DNA of 64,000 nucleotides. Source: Xenopus tropicalis. Its lineage: Eukaryota; Chordata; Amphibia; Anura; Pipidae. This document shows positions 23,319 through 34,439 of the stretch, piece by piece. The translations under genes and the position numbers were made by a program. Where the stretch lies: positions 135,431,506-135,495,505 of the forward strand of contig NC_030681.2 of the NCBI RefSeq assembly GCF_000004195.4. The letters are read 5' to 3'. The notes below the pieces were generated by a model. That model searched no databases. It had not been told where the DNA came from and saw only the letters and a list, made by a program, of their open reading frames with translations. How positions within the stretch are numbered: the first letter of the stretch is position 1; each line of letters opens with the position of its first letter.

Positions 23319-23925
23319 TTTCTTTTTTTTTCAATTGACTTTTTTATTGGTTTTCAAAAATTTTTTGCGATACAGAAAGGAAGAGGGATAGGGTAAAAGG
23401 TATGTCAGTTACATTTTGTAAAATATATATATGTAACATGACATAGATTATTTATTTTTAAACATTACTAGCATATTATTGTGATTTTCCTTGTTTAAGA
23501 TACAGATAGCACTTAAGTATTAACAGTTTAATCAGAATTAGATGTGATGTTCTTTACACATTGTTTTCCTTTTTTTTTTTTAATAACAATATTATCTTTC
23601 CATCTTTGGAGTTGCAACTTGAGATGTAGGGTACTTTAGGTTTTCTGGTTTAGGTCCTTGTATTCTGACCACATTCTCCAATTTTCGTTTAAGTATATTG
23701 CCATTTTTGTACGCGATTGATTCTTCCATATTTTTGGACTCTTCTAGTAGTTGGATCCATTCTGTTGTTGTTGGTGGTTCTGTTTTCTTCCATTTTCTTG
23801 GTATGATTGCTTTAGCGGTCGTGATAATATACTTAATCAGAGGATTGGAGATTGTGTCTTTTTTTTCATATCGTACAATAATAGAATTGTTGTAGAGTTA
23901 TATTCAATTTCCTTAGGGAAAATTT
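23319..23925 (-). mobile_element. 5'-truncated L1-type LINE, antisense
   Basis: The insert is flanked by an identical 19-bp copy ttaaatgattcccttttct at 23300-23318 and 23926-23944, which is host array sequence. The minus strand ends in an A-rich tail (T-rich on + at 23319-23331), the mark of L1-type retroposition. It carries the last ~110 codons of the reverse transcriptase protein (23592-23925) and about 270 bp of 3' UTR. Because it sits inside an array unit, it post-dates array growth. Confidence 0.85.
23592..23925 (-). pseudogene. C-terminal fragment of an L1-type ORF2 protein
   Basis: The minus-strand frame is open from the 5' truncation point at 23925 to a TAA at 23592-23594. It includes the segment '[14 protein letters not shown]' followed by TEWIQLLEE, matching the family pattern of an [IL]...[RK].W....PPT..EW motif near the C-terminus of L1/Tx1 ORF2 proteins. 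The endonuclease and catalytic reverse transcriptase regions are absent, so it is non-functional. Assignment between L1 and Tx1 lineages is not possible from this fragment. Confidence 0.75.
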
Positions 23926-26712
23926 TTAAATGATTCCCTTTTCTCTGTAATAATAAAACAGTACCTTGTACTTGATCCCAACTAAGTTATAATTACCCCT
24001 TATTGGGGGCAAAACAGCCCTATTGGGTTTATTTCATGGTTAAATGATTCCCTTTTCTCTGTAATAATAAAACAGTACCTGTACTTGATCCCAACTAAGA
24101 TATAATTACCCCTTATTGGGGCAGAACAGCCCTATTGGGTTTATTTCATGGTTAAATTATTCCATTTTCTCTGTAATAATAAAACAGTACCTTGTACTTG
24201 ATCCCAACTAAGATATAATTACCCCTTATTGGGGCAGAACATCCCTATTGGGTTTATTTCATGGTTAAATGATTCCCTTTTCTCTGTAATAATAAAACAG
24301 TACCTGTACTTGATCCCAACTAAGATATAATTACCCCTTATTGGGGGCAGAACAGCCCTATTGGGTTTATTTAATGGTTAAATGATTCCCTTTTCTCTGT
24401 AATAATAAAACAGTACCTTGTACTTGATCCCAACTAAGTTATAATTACCCCTTATTGGGGCAGAACAGCCCTATTGGGTTTATTTCATGGTTAAATGATT
24501 CCCTTTTCTCTGTAATAATAAAACAGTACCTGTACTTGATCCCAACTAAGATATAATTACCCCTTATTGGGGGCAGAACAGCCCTATTGGGTTAATTTAA
24601 TGGTTAAATTATTCCCTTTTCTCTGTAATAATAAAACAGTACCTGTACTTGATCCCAACTAAGATATAATTACCCCTTATTGGGGGCAGAACAGTCCTAT
24701 TGGGTTTATTTCATGGTTAAATGATTCCCTTTTCTCTGTAATAATAAAACAGTACCTGTACTTGATCCCAACTAAGATATAATTACCCCTTATTGGGGGC
24801 AGAACAGCCCTATTGGGTTTATTTAATGGTTAAATGATTCCCTTTTCTCTGTAATAATAAAACAGTACCTTGTACTTGATCCCAACTAAGATATAATTAC
24901 CCCTTATTGGGGCAGAACATCCCTATTGGGTTTATTTCATGGTTAAATGATTCCCTTTTCTCTGTAATAATAAAACAGTACCTGTACTTGATCCCAACTA
25001 AGATATAATTACCCCTTATTGGGGGCAGAACAGCCCTATTGGGTTTATTTAATGGTTAAATGATTCCCTTTTCTCTGTAATAATAAAACAGTACCTGTAC
25101 TTGATCCCAACTAAGATATAATTACCCCTTATTGGGGGCAGAACAGCCCTATTGGGTTTATTTAATGGTTAAATGATTCCCTTTTCTCTGTAATAATAAA
25201 ACAGTACCTGTACTTGATCCCAACTAAGATATAATTACCCCTTATTGGGGGCAGAACAGCCCTATTGGGTTTATTTAATGGTTAAATGATTCCCTTTTCT
25301 CTGTAATAATAAAACAGTACCTGTACTTGATCCCAACTAAGATATAATTACCCCTTATTGGGGGCAGAACAGCCCTATTGGGTTTATTTCATGGTTAAAT
25401 GATTCCCTTTTCTCTGTAATAATAAAACAGTACCTGTACTTGATCCCAACTAAGCTATAATTACCCCTTATTGGGGGCAGAACAGCCCTATTGGGTTAAT
25501 TTAATGGTTACATTATTCCCTTTTCTCTGTAATAATAAAACAGTACCTGTACTTGATCCCAACTAAGATATAATTACCCCTTATTGGGGGCAGAACAGTC
25601 CTATTGGGTTTATTTCATGGTTAAATGATTCCCTTTTCTCTGTAATAATAAAACAGTACCTGTACTTGATCCCAACTAAGATATAATTACCCCTTATTGG
25701 GGGCAGAACAGCCCTATTGGGTTTATTTAATGGTTAAATGATTCCCTTTTCTCTGTAATAATAAAACAGTACCTTGTACTTGATCCCAACTAAGATATAA
25801 TTACCCCTTATTGGGGCAGAACATCCCTATTGGGTTTATTTCATGGTTAAATGATTCCCTTTTCTCTGTAATAATAAAACAGTACCTGTACTTGATCCCA
25901 ACTAAGATATAATTACCCCTTATTGGGGGCAGAACAGCCCTATTGGGTTTATTTAATGGTTAAATGATTCCCTTTTCTCTGTAATAATAAAACAGTACCT
26001 GTACTTGATCCCAACTAAGATATAATTACCCCTTATTGGGGGCAGAACAGCCCTATTGGGTTTATTTAATGGTTAAATGATTCCCTTTTCTCTGTAATAA
26101 TAAAACAGTACCTGTACTTGATCCCAACTAAGATATAATTACCCCTTATTGGGGGCAGAACAGCCCTATTGGGTTTATTTAATGGTTAAATGATTCCCTT
26201 TTCTCTGTAATAATAAAACAGTACCTGTGCTTGATCCCAACTAAGATATAATTACCCCTTATTGGGGGCAGAACAGTCCTATTGGGTTTATTTCATGGTT
26301 AAATGATTCCCTTTTCTCTGTAATAATAAAACAGTACCTGTACTTGATCCCAACTAAGATATAATTACCCCTTATTGGGGGCAGAACAGCCCTATTGGGT
26401 TTATTTCATGGTTAAATGATTCCCTTTTCTCTGTAATAATAAAACAGTACCTGTACTTGATCCCAACTAAGATATAATTACCCCTTATTGGGGGCAGAAC
26501 AGCCCTATTGGGTTTATTTCATGGTTAAATGATTCCCTTTTCTCTGTAATAATAAAACAGTACCTGTACTTGATCCCAACTAAGATATAATTACCCCTTA
26601 TTGGGGGCAGAACAGTCCTATTGGGTTTATTTAATGGTTAAATGATTCCCTTTTCTCTGTAATAATAAAACAGTACCTGTACTTGATCCCAACTAAGATA
26701 AAATTAATCATT

Positions 26713-26833
26713 ATTGGAGGCAAAACAAGCCTAATGGGTTTATTCAATATCTAAATGATTTTTTAGCAGATTTAAGGTATGGAGATCCAGGCCCCCAGGT
26801 CCCAAGCATTCTGGATAATAGGTCCCATACCTC
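26713..26833 (+). mobile_element. Right half of the CAGGTATGGG-type MITE that holds the main array
   Basis: After the last array unit the sequence follows the unexpanded right half ('ggaggcaaaacaagccta', 'ttttagcagatttaagg', 'caagcattctggataatagg') and ends 'tcccatacctc' before TA at 26834-26835. The terminal G has changed to C. Confidence 0.85.
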
Positions 26834-26835
26834 TA

Positions 26836-26981
26836 CTGTTTTATTATTACAGAGAAAAAGAAAATATTTTTTAAAAATGTGAATTATTTCATTAAAATGG
26901 AATCTAGGGAGATGGCCTTCCCCTTCCTTCACCTTGGAGCTTTCTGAATAACAGGTTTCCAGATAATGGATCCTATACCCG
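26836..26981 (-). mobile_element. Inverted left half of the same MITE family
   Basis: On the minus strand this reads from the family's left end (CGGGTATAGGATCC, complement at 26968-26981, next to TA) through 'ctccattttaatgaaataa'-like sequence to 'taataaaacag', where it meets the TA that ends the preceding element. The main array lacks its left end at 22481, so this piece may be that left half, inverted and displaced. An independent truncated copy is the alternative. Confidence 0.75.
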
Positions 26982-26983
26982 TA

Positions 26984-27977
26984 CCAATAAATAGCAAAAC
27001 AGAGCAACCCAGTTTATGCAATTACATTGATTAATTTATTTCTTATTGCTGATAGGTGGCTCATCAGAGTGGAAACTGCCTTTATTTCATTCTTTGAGGG
27101 TCACCTAAAACTCAGTTTATGATTATATATTAATTGGGCAAATAAAGACTTTGTTTTACCTTAATCTATAAATACTCTCTTTTGTAAAGGTTGTACGATA
27201 ACATTTTAAGTATTTGCTTCTCCACCAACATACAATTTTATATAAATATAAAGTGGTTGTTTCCCATATCTGCCCTAATCTGTTCTAGAATATTGATTTT
27301 TCCCTTTTTAGTTTTGGAGCTTCAGGGACTGCTAAATGGAGCTGGCGGTGCAGCAAATGACTTGATGATCTACACTAGTTTCACAGCAGGGTCCTACTTG
27401 GCTCCCATGGAAGGTGACCTCACACTTTTACAGTCACATCCAAATGAATAGTCCCTCACATCGGCTCCATATATAACAAAATATAGATTTGGTGAAAAAG
27501 AGGCATAAATCCATTGATTTCAACTTTTCTAAAATACTCTACAATTTGATTCAGAGAAAAGTAACAAAATTGCTCCCTGAACCTAACACTCCCTTGATTA
27601 AATAATTGTATACATGGGTTCTTTTTTTTCTTGAAAGGCATTCTTTCTGAAGATCAGTCATTGCAACCCTGGTCCCTACTTTTAATCTATTACCCCTGAG
27701 CCTGACTAATGAGATATTGAAAGAATAGTGTATAGTTAATGATTTTGTTGCAGGAGCTTCTCTTGCTCCTATAGAGGTGTTTCTAACCCTGCTTGCAAAT
27801 TCTGCCTTGTCTATAGAAGGATTATCTCTTGCCAAAGGCATCCCTTCCATTTCAATTTTGTGTGAAGATCTTCTTAGAATTACCTAAGGGTGTGGCTTAG
27901 TGAGCAGTGCTATGGGTGCATGTTGGCAATCAACATTACTAGGGCTAGGAGCATGTCTGGATTCTGGTCCTATAATC
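26984..27977. other. No gene recognised
   Basis: The longest open frame is 99 codons on the minus strand (27551-27850), overlapped by another minus frame. Neither shows a domain I recognise, and no splice-site pair or neighbour supports an exon. The mixed composition leaves an old pseudogene fragment possible. Confidence 0.35.
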
Positions 27978-28284
27978 TAGCGATCCCAACCATTGGCTCA
28001 GGGGCAACATGTTGCTCACCCACCCCTTGGATGTTGCTCCCATTGGTATAAAGCAGGTCTTCATTTTTGAATTTCTGATTTAGAGGCAAGTTTTTGAGGC
28101 ATAAAGACCATGGGTACTGTCAAACAGAGCCTCCTGTAGGCTGCCAGTTCACATTGGGCTACTAAATAACCAATCACAGCCCTTATTGGTCCCCCCTGAG
28201 GGACTTTTTTCAGGCCTGCATTGCTCCCCGACTTTTTTTTATATTTAAATGTTGCTCATGGGTAAAAAAGGTTGGGGACCCCTG
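27978..28284 (+). mobile_element. hAT-like element (CAGTGATCCC...GGGGACCCCTG)
   Basis: It shares 'ttggctcaggggcaacatgt', 'gcctcctgtaggc', 'aaccaatcacagcccttatt' and the end 'gttggggacccctg' with 19277-20066 and 46590-46887. The left end is worn (TAGCGATCCC). It provides the empty-site comparison for the 19448-19923 insertion. Confidence 0.82.
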
Positions 28285-28589
28285 TCTAATCTAAAGGGGT
28301 GGCCTTAGGTGTGGTTCAATAACTTGCCTTTTATTTGCAATATGGGAAGGCAGATTTATTAGTCTCGGATTAGAGTTTTATGAAATTTCATCAAGAAAAG
28401 AAAGTCAAGGATTTATTTTGCGGGGAAAAAAATTTGATAGCCAAGAAAATCACAGTACAGGTATGGGATCCCTTATCCCGTTATCCAGAAAGTTCCAAAT
28501 TACGGAAAGGCCATTTCCTATAGACTCCATTATAAGAAAATAATTCTTATATTTAAAAATGATTTCCATTTTCTCTGTAATCATAAAAC

Positions 28590-29770
28590 AGTACCTTGTA
28601 CTTGATCCCAACTAAGATATAATTACCCCTTATTGGGGGCAGAACAGCCCTATTGGGTTTATTTAATGGTTAAATGATTCCCTTTTCTCTGTAATAATAA
28701 AACAGTACCTGTACTTGATCCCAACTAAGATATAATTACCCCTTATTGGGGCAGAACAGCCCTATTGGGTTTATTTCATGGTGAAATGATTCCCTTTTCT
28801 CTGTACAGGTATCGGACCCCTTATCCGGAAACCCGTTATCCAGAAAGCTCCGAATTACAGAAAGCCCGTCTCCCATAGACTCCATTTTAATCAAATAATT
28901 CAGAATTTTAAAACTGATTTCCTTTTTCTATGTAGAAATAAAACAGAACCTTTTAATTGATCCCAACTAAGATATAATTAATCCTTATTGGATGCAAAAC
29001 AATCCTATTGGGTTTAATTAATGTTTTATTGATTTTTTAGTAGACTTAAGGTACTGAGATCCAAATTACGGAAAGACCCCTTATCCGGAATACCCTTGGT
29101 CCCGAGCATTCTGGATAATGGGTCCCATACCTGTAATAATAAAACAGTACCTGTACTTGATCCCAACTAATATATAATTACCCCTTATTGGGGGCAGAAC
29201 AGCCCTATTGGGTTTATTTCATGGTGAAATGATTCCCTTTTCTCTGTAATAATAAAACAGTACCTGTACTTGATCCCAACTAAGATATAATTACCCCTTA
29301 TTGGGGGCAGAACAGCCCTATTGGGTTTTTTTAATGGTTAAATGATTCCCTTTTCTCTGTAATAATAAAACAGTACCTGTACTTGATCCCAACTAAGATA
29401 TAATTACCCCTTATTGGGGGCAGAACAGCCCTATTGGGTTTATTTAATGGTTAAATGATTCCCTTTTCTCTGTAATAATAAAACAGTACCTGTACTTGAT
29501 CCCAACTAAGATATAATTACCCCTTATTGGGGGCAGAACAGCCCTATTGGGTTTATTTAATGGTTAAATGATTCCCTTTCTCTGTAATAATAAAACAGTA
29601 CCTGTACTTGATCCCAACTAAGATATAATTACCCCTTATTGGGGGCAGAACAGCCCTATTGGGTTTATTTAATGGTTAAATGATTCCCTTTCTCTGTAAT
29701 AATAAAACAGTACCTGTACTTGATCCCAACTAAGATATAATTACCCCTTATTGGGGGCAAAACAATCCTA
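28590..29770 (+). repeat. 113-bp tandem array in the nested MITE
   Basis: About two units precede and six follow the inserted MITE at 28806-29133. Two units (near 29580 and 29690) share the variant cccttt-ctctg, one T shorter than the usual ccctttt, which marks them as recent neighbour duplicates. Confidence 0.9.
28806..29133 (+). mobile_element. Complete, unexpanded CAGGTATGGG-type MITE inserted in an array unit
   Basis: It is 328 bp, from CAGGTATCGGACCCC to 'gggtcccatacctg', with TA on each side (28804-28805 and 29134-29135). The surrounding unit reads ctctg-TA and TA-ataataaaac, which joins to the ctctgtaataataaaac found in every other unit, so the empty site is known. The element has a single copy of the central region and so represents the form before array growth. 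It has no coding capacity and would depend on a transposase from elsewhere. Confidence 0.93.
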
Positions 29771-29925
29771 TTGGGTTTAAATGATGCATAAATGATTTTT
29801 TAGTAGACATAAGGCATGGAGATCCAAATTACGGAAAGATCCCTTATCTGGAAAGCCCCAGGTCCCAAGCATTCTGGATAACAGGTCCTATACCTAGGGG
29901 AGAGAATGGTTAAGAGGTTGGAGGA

Positions 29926-31617
29926 GTGTTTAAACTAGACAAGGGGGGGGTGGGTGAGCTAGAATTCCATGAGAAAATTAGTGTAGACGGGGTAGGGGGA
30001 CTAGCAAAGGGTTGTGGGGGAGGAGTGAGGGGGGCATATAGTTTATCAGATAAGGAGCTTCCGTTACAAGGAAAGCAGTCTCATAATTGCCTTAGCTCTA
30101 ATTCTCCCTTAGCTAATGTAAACATCAGAGGGAGAAGTAATCATCTCCGCTGCATGCTGGCTAATGCGCGTAGCTTGTCGGGTAAATTAGGGGAGCTGCA
30201 AGCTATTGCATGTATTGAAAATTATGATTTAATAGGTATCACTGAGACCTGGTGGGATGATAAATGCGACTGGGCTGCGGATTTAAATGGTTATACACTT
30301 TTTAGGAGGGACAGAGAGATTAAAAAGGGTGGAGGGGTTTGTCTTTACGTAAAGTCAGACTTAAAGCCATGTAATAAAGACATTACCAATGAAAACGTTG
30401 AATCTCTTTGGGTAGAAATTTCAGTAGGGCTGAAGGTCACAAAGAAAATGATCATTGGTGTATGTTATAAACCACCCCGTATAGATGAGGGGGATGAGGC
30501 CCAGCTATTGTTGCAAATGGAGGAGGCTTCAAAACTGGGTCAAGTTGTTGTTATGGGGGACTTTAATTATCCGGACATTGACTGGAGTAATGGGGTGGCT
30601 AAGTCAGAAAAAGCTAGTAGGTTTGTAAATATGCTAAATGACAACTTTTTATTTCAGGCGGTTCAAGAACCCACTAGGAATGACGCTATTTTGGACCTGG
30701 TGATTTCTAATAATAATGAACTCATCTCTAACATTTGTGTGGGTGAGCATTTGGGGAACAGTGATCACAACATGGTCTCCTTTGAGATAATGCTGCAGAG
30801 ACAGCGCTATAAGGGAGTAACTAATACGCTTAATTTTAGACGTGCAGACTTTGCCAGTATAAGGGCATCTCTGCAATGTGTCAACTGGGAAAGGCTTTTC
30901 ATGGGGTTAGACACAGAAGGAAAATGGAACATCTTTAAAACATTGCTTTATAGGTATACACAACAGTATATCCCCCTTGTAAGCAAGGAGAGGCATCGCA
31001 AAGCAAAACCTTTATGGCTGAATAAAAGTGTTATTGTAGAGGTTGGTAAGAAAAAACGTGCTTTTAGGGCATTCAAGTTAGCTGGGACAGCGGGAACTTT
31101 CATCAGGTACAAGAAAGCAAATAAAGCATGCAAAAAAGCTATCAAGCAAGCTAAAATAGAAATGGAAAGGGATATTGCTGCTAGGAGTAAAAAGAATCCT
31201 AAATTATTTTTTAATTATGTGAATAGTAAAAAAATGAAGCAAGAAGGGGTGGGAACTTTATTATCACGGGGGGGTAAGTTGGTTGATGAGAACGGGGAAA
31301 AAGCTGAAATTTTGAACTCTTATTTTTCATCTGTCTATACATCTGAGGAGCCAGATAATGAAGGCTTCCCTTGTAATATGCCCAGTTCTAGTAATTTAGC
31401 TACTGGCGCATGGGTCACTCGGGAGGAAATTCAAAAGAGACTTGAACATGTAAAGGTAAACAAAGGTCCAGGGCCGGATGGGATTCATCCCAGGGTATTA
31501 TATGAGCTGAGCGCTGTGATTGCCAAGCCTCTTCACATAATATTTCAGGATTCATTGAGGTCTGGCATGGTGCCAAGAGACTGGCGGATTGCTAATGTGG
31601 TGCCGTTATTTAAATAG
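29926..31617 (+). pseudogene. CR1 ORF2, part 1: endonuclease and start of reverse transcriptase
   Basis: An open segment of 563 codons. The frame is open from 29914, and no genuine start is evident; the GTG at 29926 is arbitrary. The apurinic-type endonuclease shows LANARSLSGK, ITETWW (Glu107), GDFN (residues 211-214, bases 30556-30567) and SDH (residues 279-281), all expected catalytic residues. A basic linker follows ('KKKRAF', 'KKAIKQAK'). The reverse transcriptase begins with KGPGPDG (513-519) and DWRIANVVPLFK. A TAG at 31615-31617 then interrupts the frame where the family reads on. Confidence 0.9.
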
Positions 31618-32592
31618 GGATCCCGTTCTCAGCCTGAAAACTATAGGCCTGTTAGTCTGACATCAGTAGTAGGAAAACTTTTGGAAGGGGTAATAAGGGA
31701 TAGGATAGTTGAATACATTGCAGTTCACAATACTATTAGTTTGTGCCAGCATGGTTTTATGCGTAACAGATCTTGCCAGGCTAATTTAGTCGCCTTTTAT
31801 GAGGAGGTGAGCAGGAACCTTGATGCTGGAATGGCAGTTGATGTCATCTACTTGGACTTTGCTAAAGCGTTTGATACAGTACCTCACAGAAGGTTAATGA
31901 TCAAATTAAGGAATATTGGCCTAGAACATAATATTTGTAATTGGATAGAGAACTGGCTGAAGGATAGATTACAAAGAGTGGTTGTAAATGGAACATTTTC
32001 TAATTGGACCAGTGTGGTTAGTGGAGTACCGCAGGGGTCAGTCCTTGGGCCTTTGCTTTTTAACTTGTTTATTAATGACCTGGAGGTGGGCATAGACAGT
32101 ACTGTTTCTATTTTTGCTGATGACACTAAATTGTGCAAAACTATAAGTTCCATGCAGGATGCTGCCGCTTTGCAGAGAGATTTGACAAAATTAGATAACT
32201 GGGCAGCAAACTGGAAAATGAGGTTCAATGTTGATAAGTGCAAAGTTATGCACTTTGGTAGAAATAATATAAACGCAAACTATCTACTGAATGGTAGTGT
32301 GTTGGGGGTTTCCTTAATGGAGAAGGATCTAGGGGTTTTTGTTGATAACAAGTTGTCTAATTCCAGGCAGTGTCATTCTGTGGCTACTAAAGCAAATAAA
32401 GTGCTGTCTTGTATAAAAAAGGGCATTGACTCAAGGGATGAGAACATAATTTTGCCCCTTTATAGGTCCCTGGTAAGGCCTCACCTTGAGTATGCAGTGC
32501 AGTTTTGGGCTCCAGTCCTTAAGAAGGATATTAATGAGCTGGAGAGAGTGCAGAGACTGCAACTAAACTGGTTAAGGGGATGGAAGATTTAA
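31618..32592 (+). pseudogene. CR1 ORF2, part 2: reverse transcriptase core
   Basis: The same frame as part 1 continues after the TAG with ENYRPVSLTS. It has motif A YLDFAKAFD (first Asp at 31855-31857), motif B GVPQGS (32023-32040) and motif C FADD (32113-32124), so all catalytic aspartates are present. A frame change of one lost base near 32557-32558 separates it from part 3; the open frame then runs out at TAA 32590-32592. Confidence 0.9.
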
Positions 32593-32948
32593 GCTATGAG
32601 GTGAGACTGTCGAGGTTGGGGTTGTTTTCTCTGGAAAAGAGGCGCTTGCGAGGGGACATGATTACTCTGTACAAGTACATTAGAGGGGATTATAGGCAGT
32701 TGGGGGATGTTCTTTTTTCCCATAAAAACAATCAACGCACCAGAGGTCACCCCTTTAGATTAGAGGAAAGGAGCTTCCATTTGAAGCAGCGTAGGTGGTT
32801 TTTCACGGTGAGGGCAGTGAGGCTGTGGAATGCCCTTCCTATTGATGTGGTAATGGCAGATTCTGTTAATGCCTTTAAGAGGGGCCTGGATGAGTTCTTG
32901 ATCAATCAGAATATCCAAGGCTATTGTGATACTAATATCTACAGTTAG
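32559..32948 (+). pseudogene. CR1 ORF2, part 3: C-terminal region
   Basis: After the frameshift the coding sequence continues in the third frame from about 32559 (ATKLVKGMEDLSYE) to TAG 32946-32948. It contains LGLFSLEKRRLRGDMITLYK and VRLWNALP, the conserved C-terminal pattern of CR1/L2-type proteins. The remaining 145 bp are 3' UTR and the 8-bp tail. Confidence 0.88.
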
Positions 32949-33103
32949 TACTAGTGGTTGTATTTATAGTTTATGTATGTGAGTGTATAGATTGGTAGGT
33001 GTGGGTTGGGTGTGCTGGGTTTACTTGGATGGGTTGAACTTGATGGACACTGGTCTTTTTTCAACCCTATGTAACTATGTAACTATGTAACTATATACCT
33101 GTA

Positions 33104-34439
33104 TTCCATTCAATTGTAAAATTCTGACTGTCAAAAAAAACGCAAAAAATGAAATAGCTTAAATGTTGAAAACGCACCTCAGTGTTTCAATACTGTGATA
33201 GTCAACTTGACAATAGTGGGGCTATTGGTTACTAATTTTCCATACTTAAAATTTGTCATGTGATATATATTTGTCATGTTAAACCTGCATTATTTACCTT
33301 TGGCAGGATCACTAATACATTTTGTCATGGTCATGGTGACTCTGTTCCAAGAATACTTACTCTGTGTTTGCTCAATAAGGCCTATATCTGTAAATTGGTG
33401 CAAGGCTTTTCATTATGGGGGTATTTGCCTATTACTGGATTATTTGCATGACCTGCCACATTGATTTATTAAGAAAAAACATCTTGAAAATCACATTTTA
33501 ACCAATTTACCCATCTGAAGCTCAGCCTTGGCCAGCCAGTGAAGTTTAGGCAGGGATTCTGTCACAAGCTGTTTTTCTACTCTGTTAAAATCCTTTTCCA
33601 TGTAGATTTACATGGATACATGAGTGTGCTCTGATGCAACGTGATCTTCCTGTCATTGAAGCCTGATATAATTTAATTGATATTAGCCACTAAATGAGAT
33701 GGCATTAGAAATGCAATGGGAATGTATCTAGGAGCAGGAGAACTCTCAAGGGGAATGGGAAGTAAATAAAGATGTAGCTGATAGAGACAAGAGAGAAATA
33801 TTTGTCTTTGTGGCTCAAGTGAAGTCATCTGGACATTGCTTACCAGTACTGACAGCTGTGGGGTCTTTGATTCCCATAGTGGCTGTTAGGGAATGGGGGC
33901 TCCAATGTGAGAAAATGTAAAGGGACATTAATATCTTCTTGTGACATTGTATATAGATAAGCCTTTGGTTAAATTCGTTTTTTCTAGTTCTTAAAATAGT
34001 GGACAACTCCTGAGGGGGCCATGTACAAAGTCAAGGCAAAGCTGAAATGGATGTTAACAATGCATTTTGGTGCTGCACTGCCAAATTCTGTTACTGTCTG
34101 CTTCGTGTTAATGCTCGCAATATTGTGACACAGAAGCATAGGGTGTGCTTAGCTTTCTACATACCGCTACTTGTGGAGCAGCAGATAAAAGGGGGTGTCA
34201 TAAATGGTGTTGGGGTTTTATCTTTCTTCCACATGTAGATTGTGTTGAGTGGGTGCATATTGGTCTACCCCAAAGCAAATTATGAGCATCAGCAGCTTAT
34301 GGCATGCCTTATCATTGTCTCTTTTTAGCTGAACCGTGAGTTCTTGGTAAGAGAGAACAGTGCCTGGTTGCAATTGCTGCAAACCAAAGGGAAAAAGAAC
34401 AAAAAAAAAAAATAATAAAGGTATAGAAGTATGTACTGT
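33104..34439. other. No gene recognised
   Basis: AT-rich sequence after the nest. Short open frames (33260-33464, 34047-34238) have no recognised domain. I see no repeat ends. Confidence 0.35.

Larger units (their letters stand above)
22481..26712 (+). repeat. Main 113-bp tandem array, about 32 units, with one LINE insertion
   Basis: The unit is that of the 15.5-kb array (112-114 bp). The array starts abruptly in mid-unit at about 22481 with no MITE left end, and continues to the MITE right half at 26713. It is interrupted by the L1-type insertion 23319-23925. Marker variants (catccctattggg, gggttaatttaatgg, cagtcctattggg) recur at fixed distances: about 903 bp between 24919 and 25822 and between 24590 and 25493. 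This shows that a block of eight units was duplicated. There are no real genes. Confidence 0.92.
29896..33093 (+). mobile_element. CR1-clade LINE, 5'-truncated, nearly intact ORF2
   Basis: A 3.2-kb non-LTR retrotransposon with endonuclease and reverse transcriptase regions, and a 3' end 'gggttgaacttgatggacac' followed by 'ttttttcaaccc' and three (TATGTAAC) repeats. An 8-bp tail instead of poly-A is typical of CR1. The flanking tatacct is identical at 29889-29895 and 33094-33100, and the target lies in the last bases of a MITE. ORF1 is absent, so truncation lies near the ORF1/ORF2 border. One in-frame stop and one frameshift are the only coding breaks, which suggests a recent insertion. Confidence 0.92.
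28458..33101 (+). mobile_element. CAGGTATGGG-type MITE with internal array, interrupted twice
   Basis: The left end CAGGTATGGGATCCC follows TA at 28456-28457. The right end 'aacaggtcctatacct' is cut by the CR1 LINE and resumes after 33100, so the element's last base is G33101, followed by TA at 33102-33103. Inside are about eight 113-bp units, a whole second MITE (28806-29133) and the CR1 LINE (29896-33093). Without the two insertions the element would be about 1.1 kb, like its relatives at 15400 and 49969. Confidence 0.85.

Noticed and set aside
27456..27850. Two overlapping minus-strand frames of 61 and 99 codons
   Set aside because: Mixed composition made a decayed coding fragment worth considering, but I recognise no family and cannot support it.
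31618..32592. Treating the LINE's reverse transcriptase segment as a separate gene from the endonuclease segment
   Set aside because: Both are in the same frame on either side of a single TAG and match consecutive parts of one CR1 ORF2; it is one broken protein.
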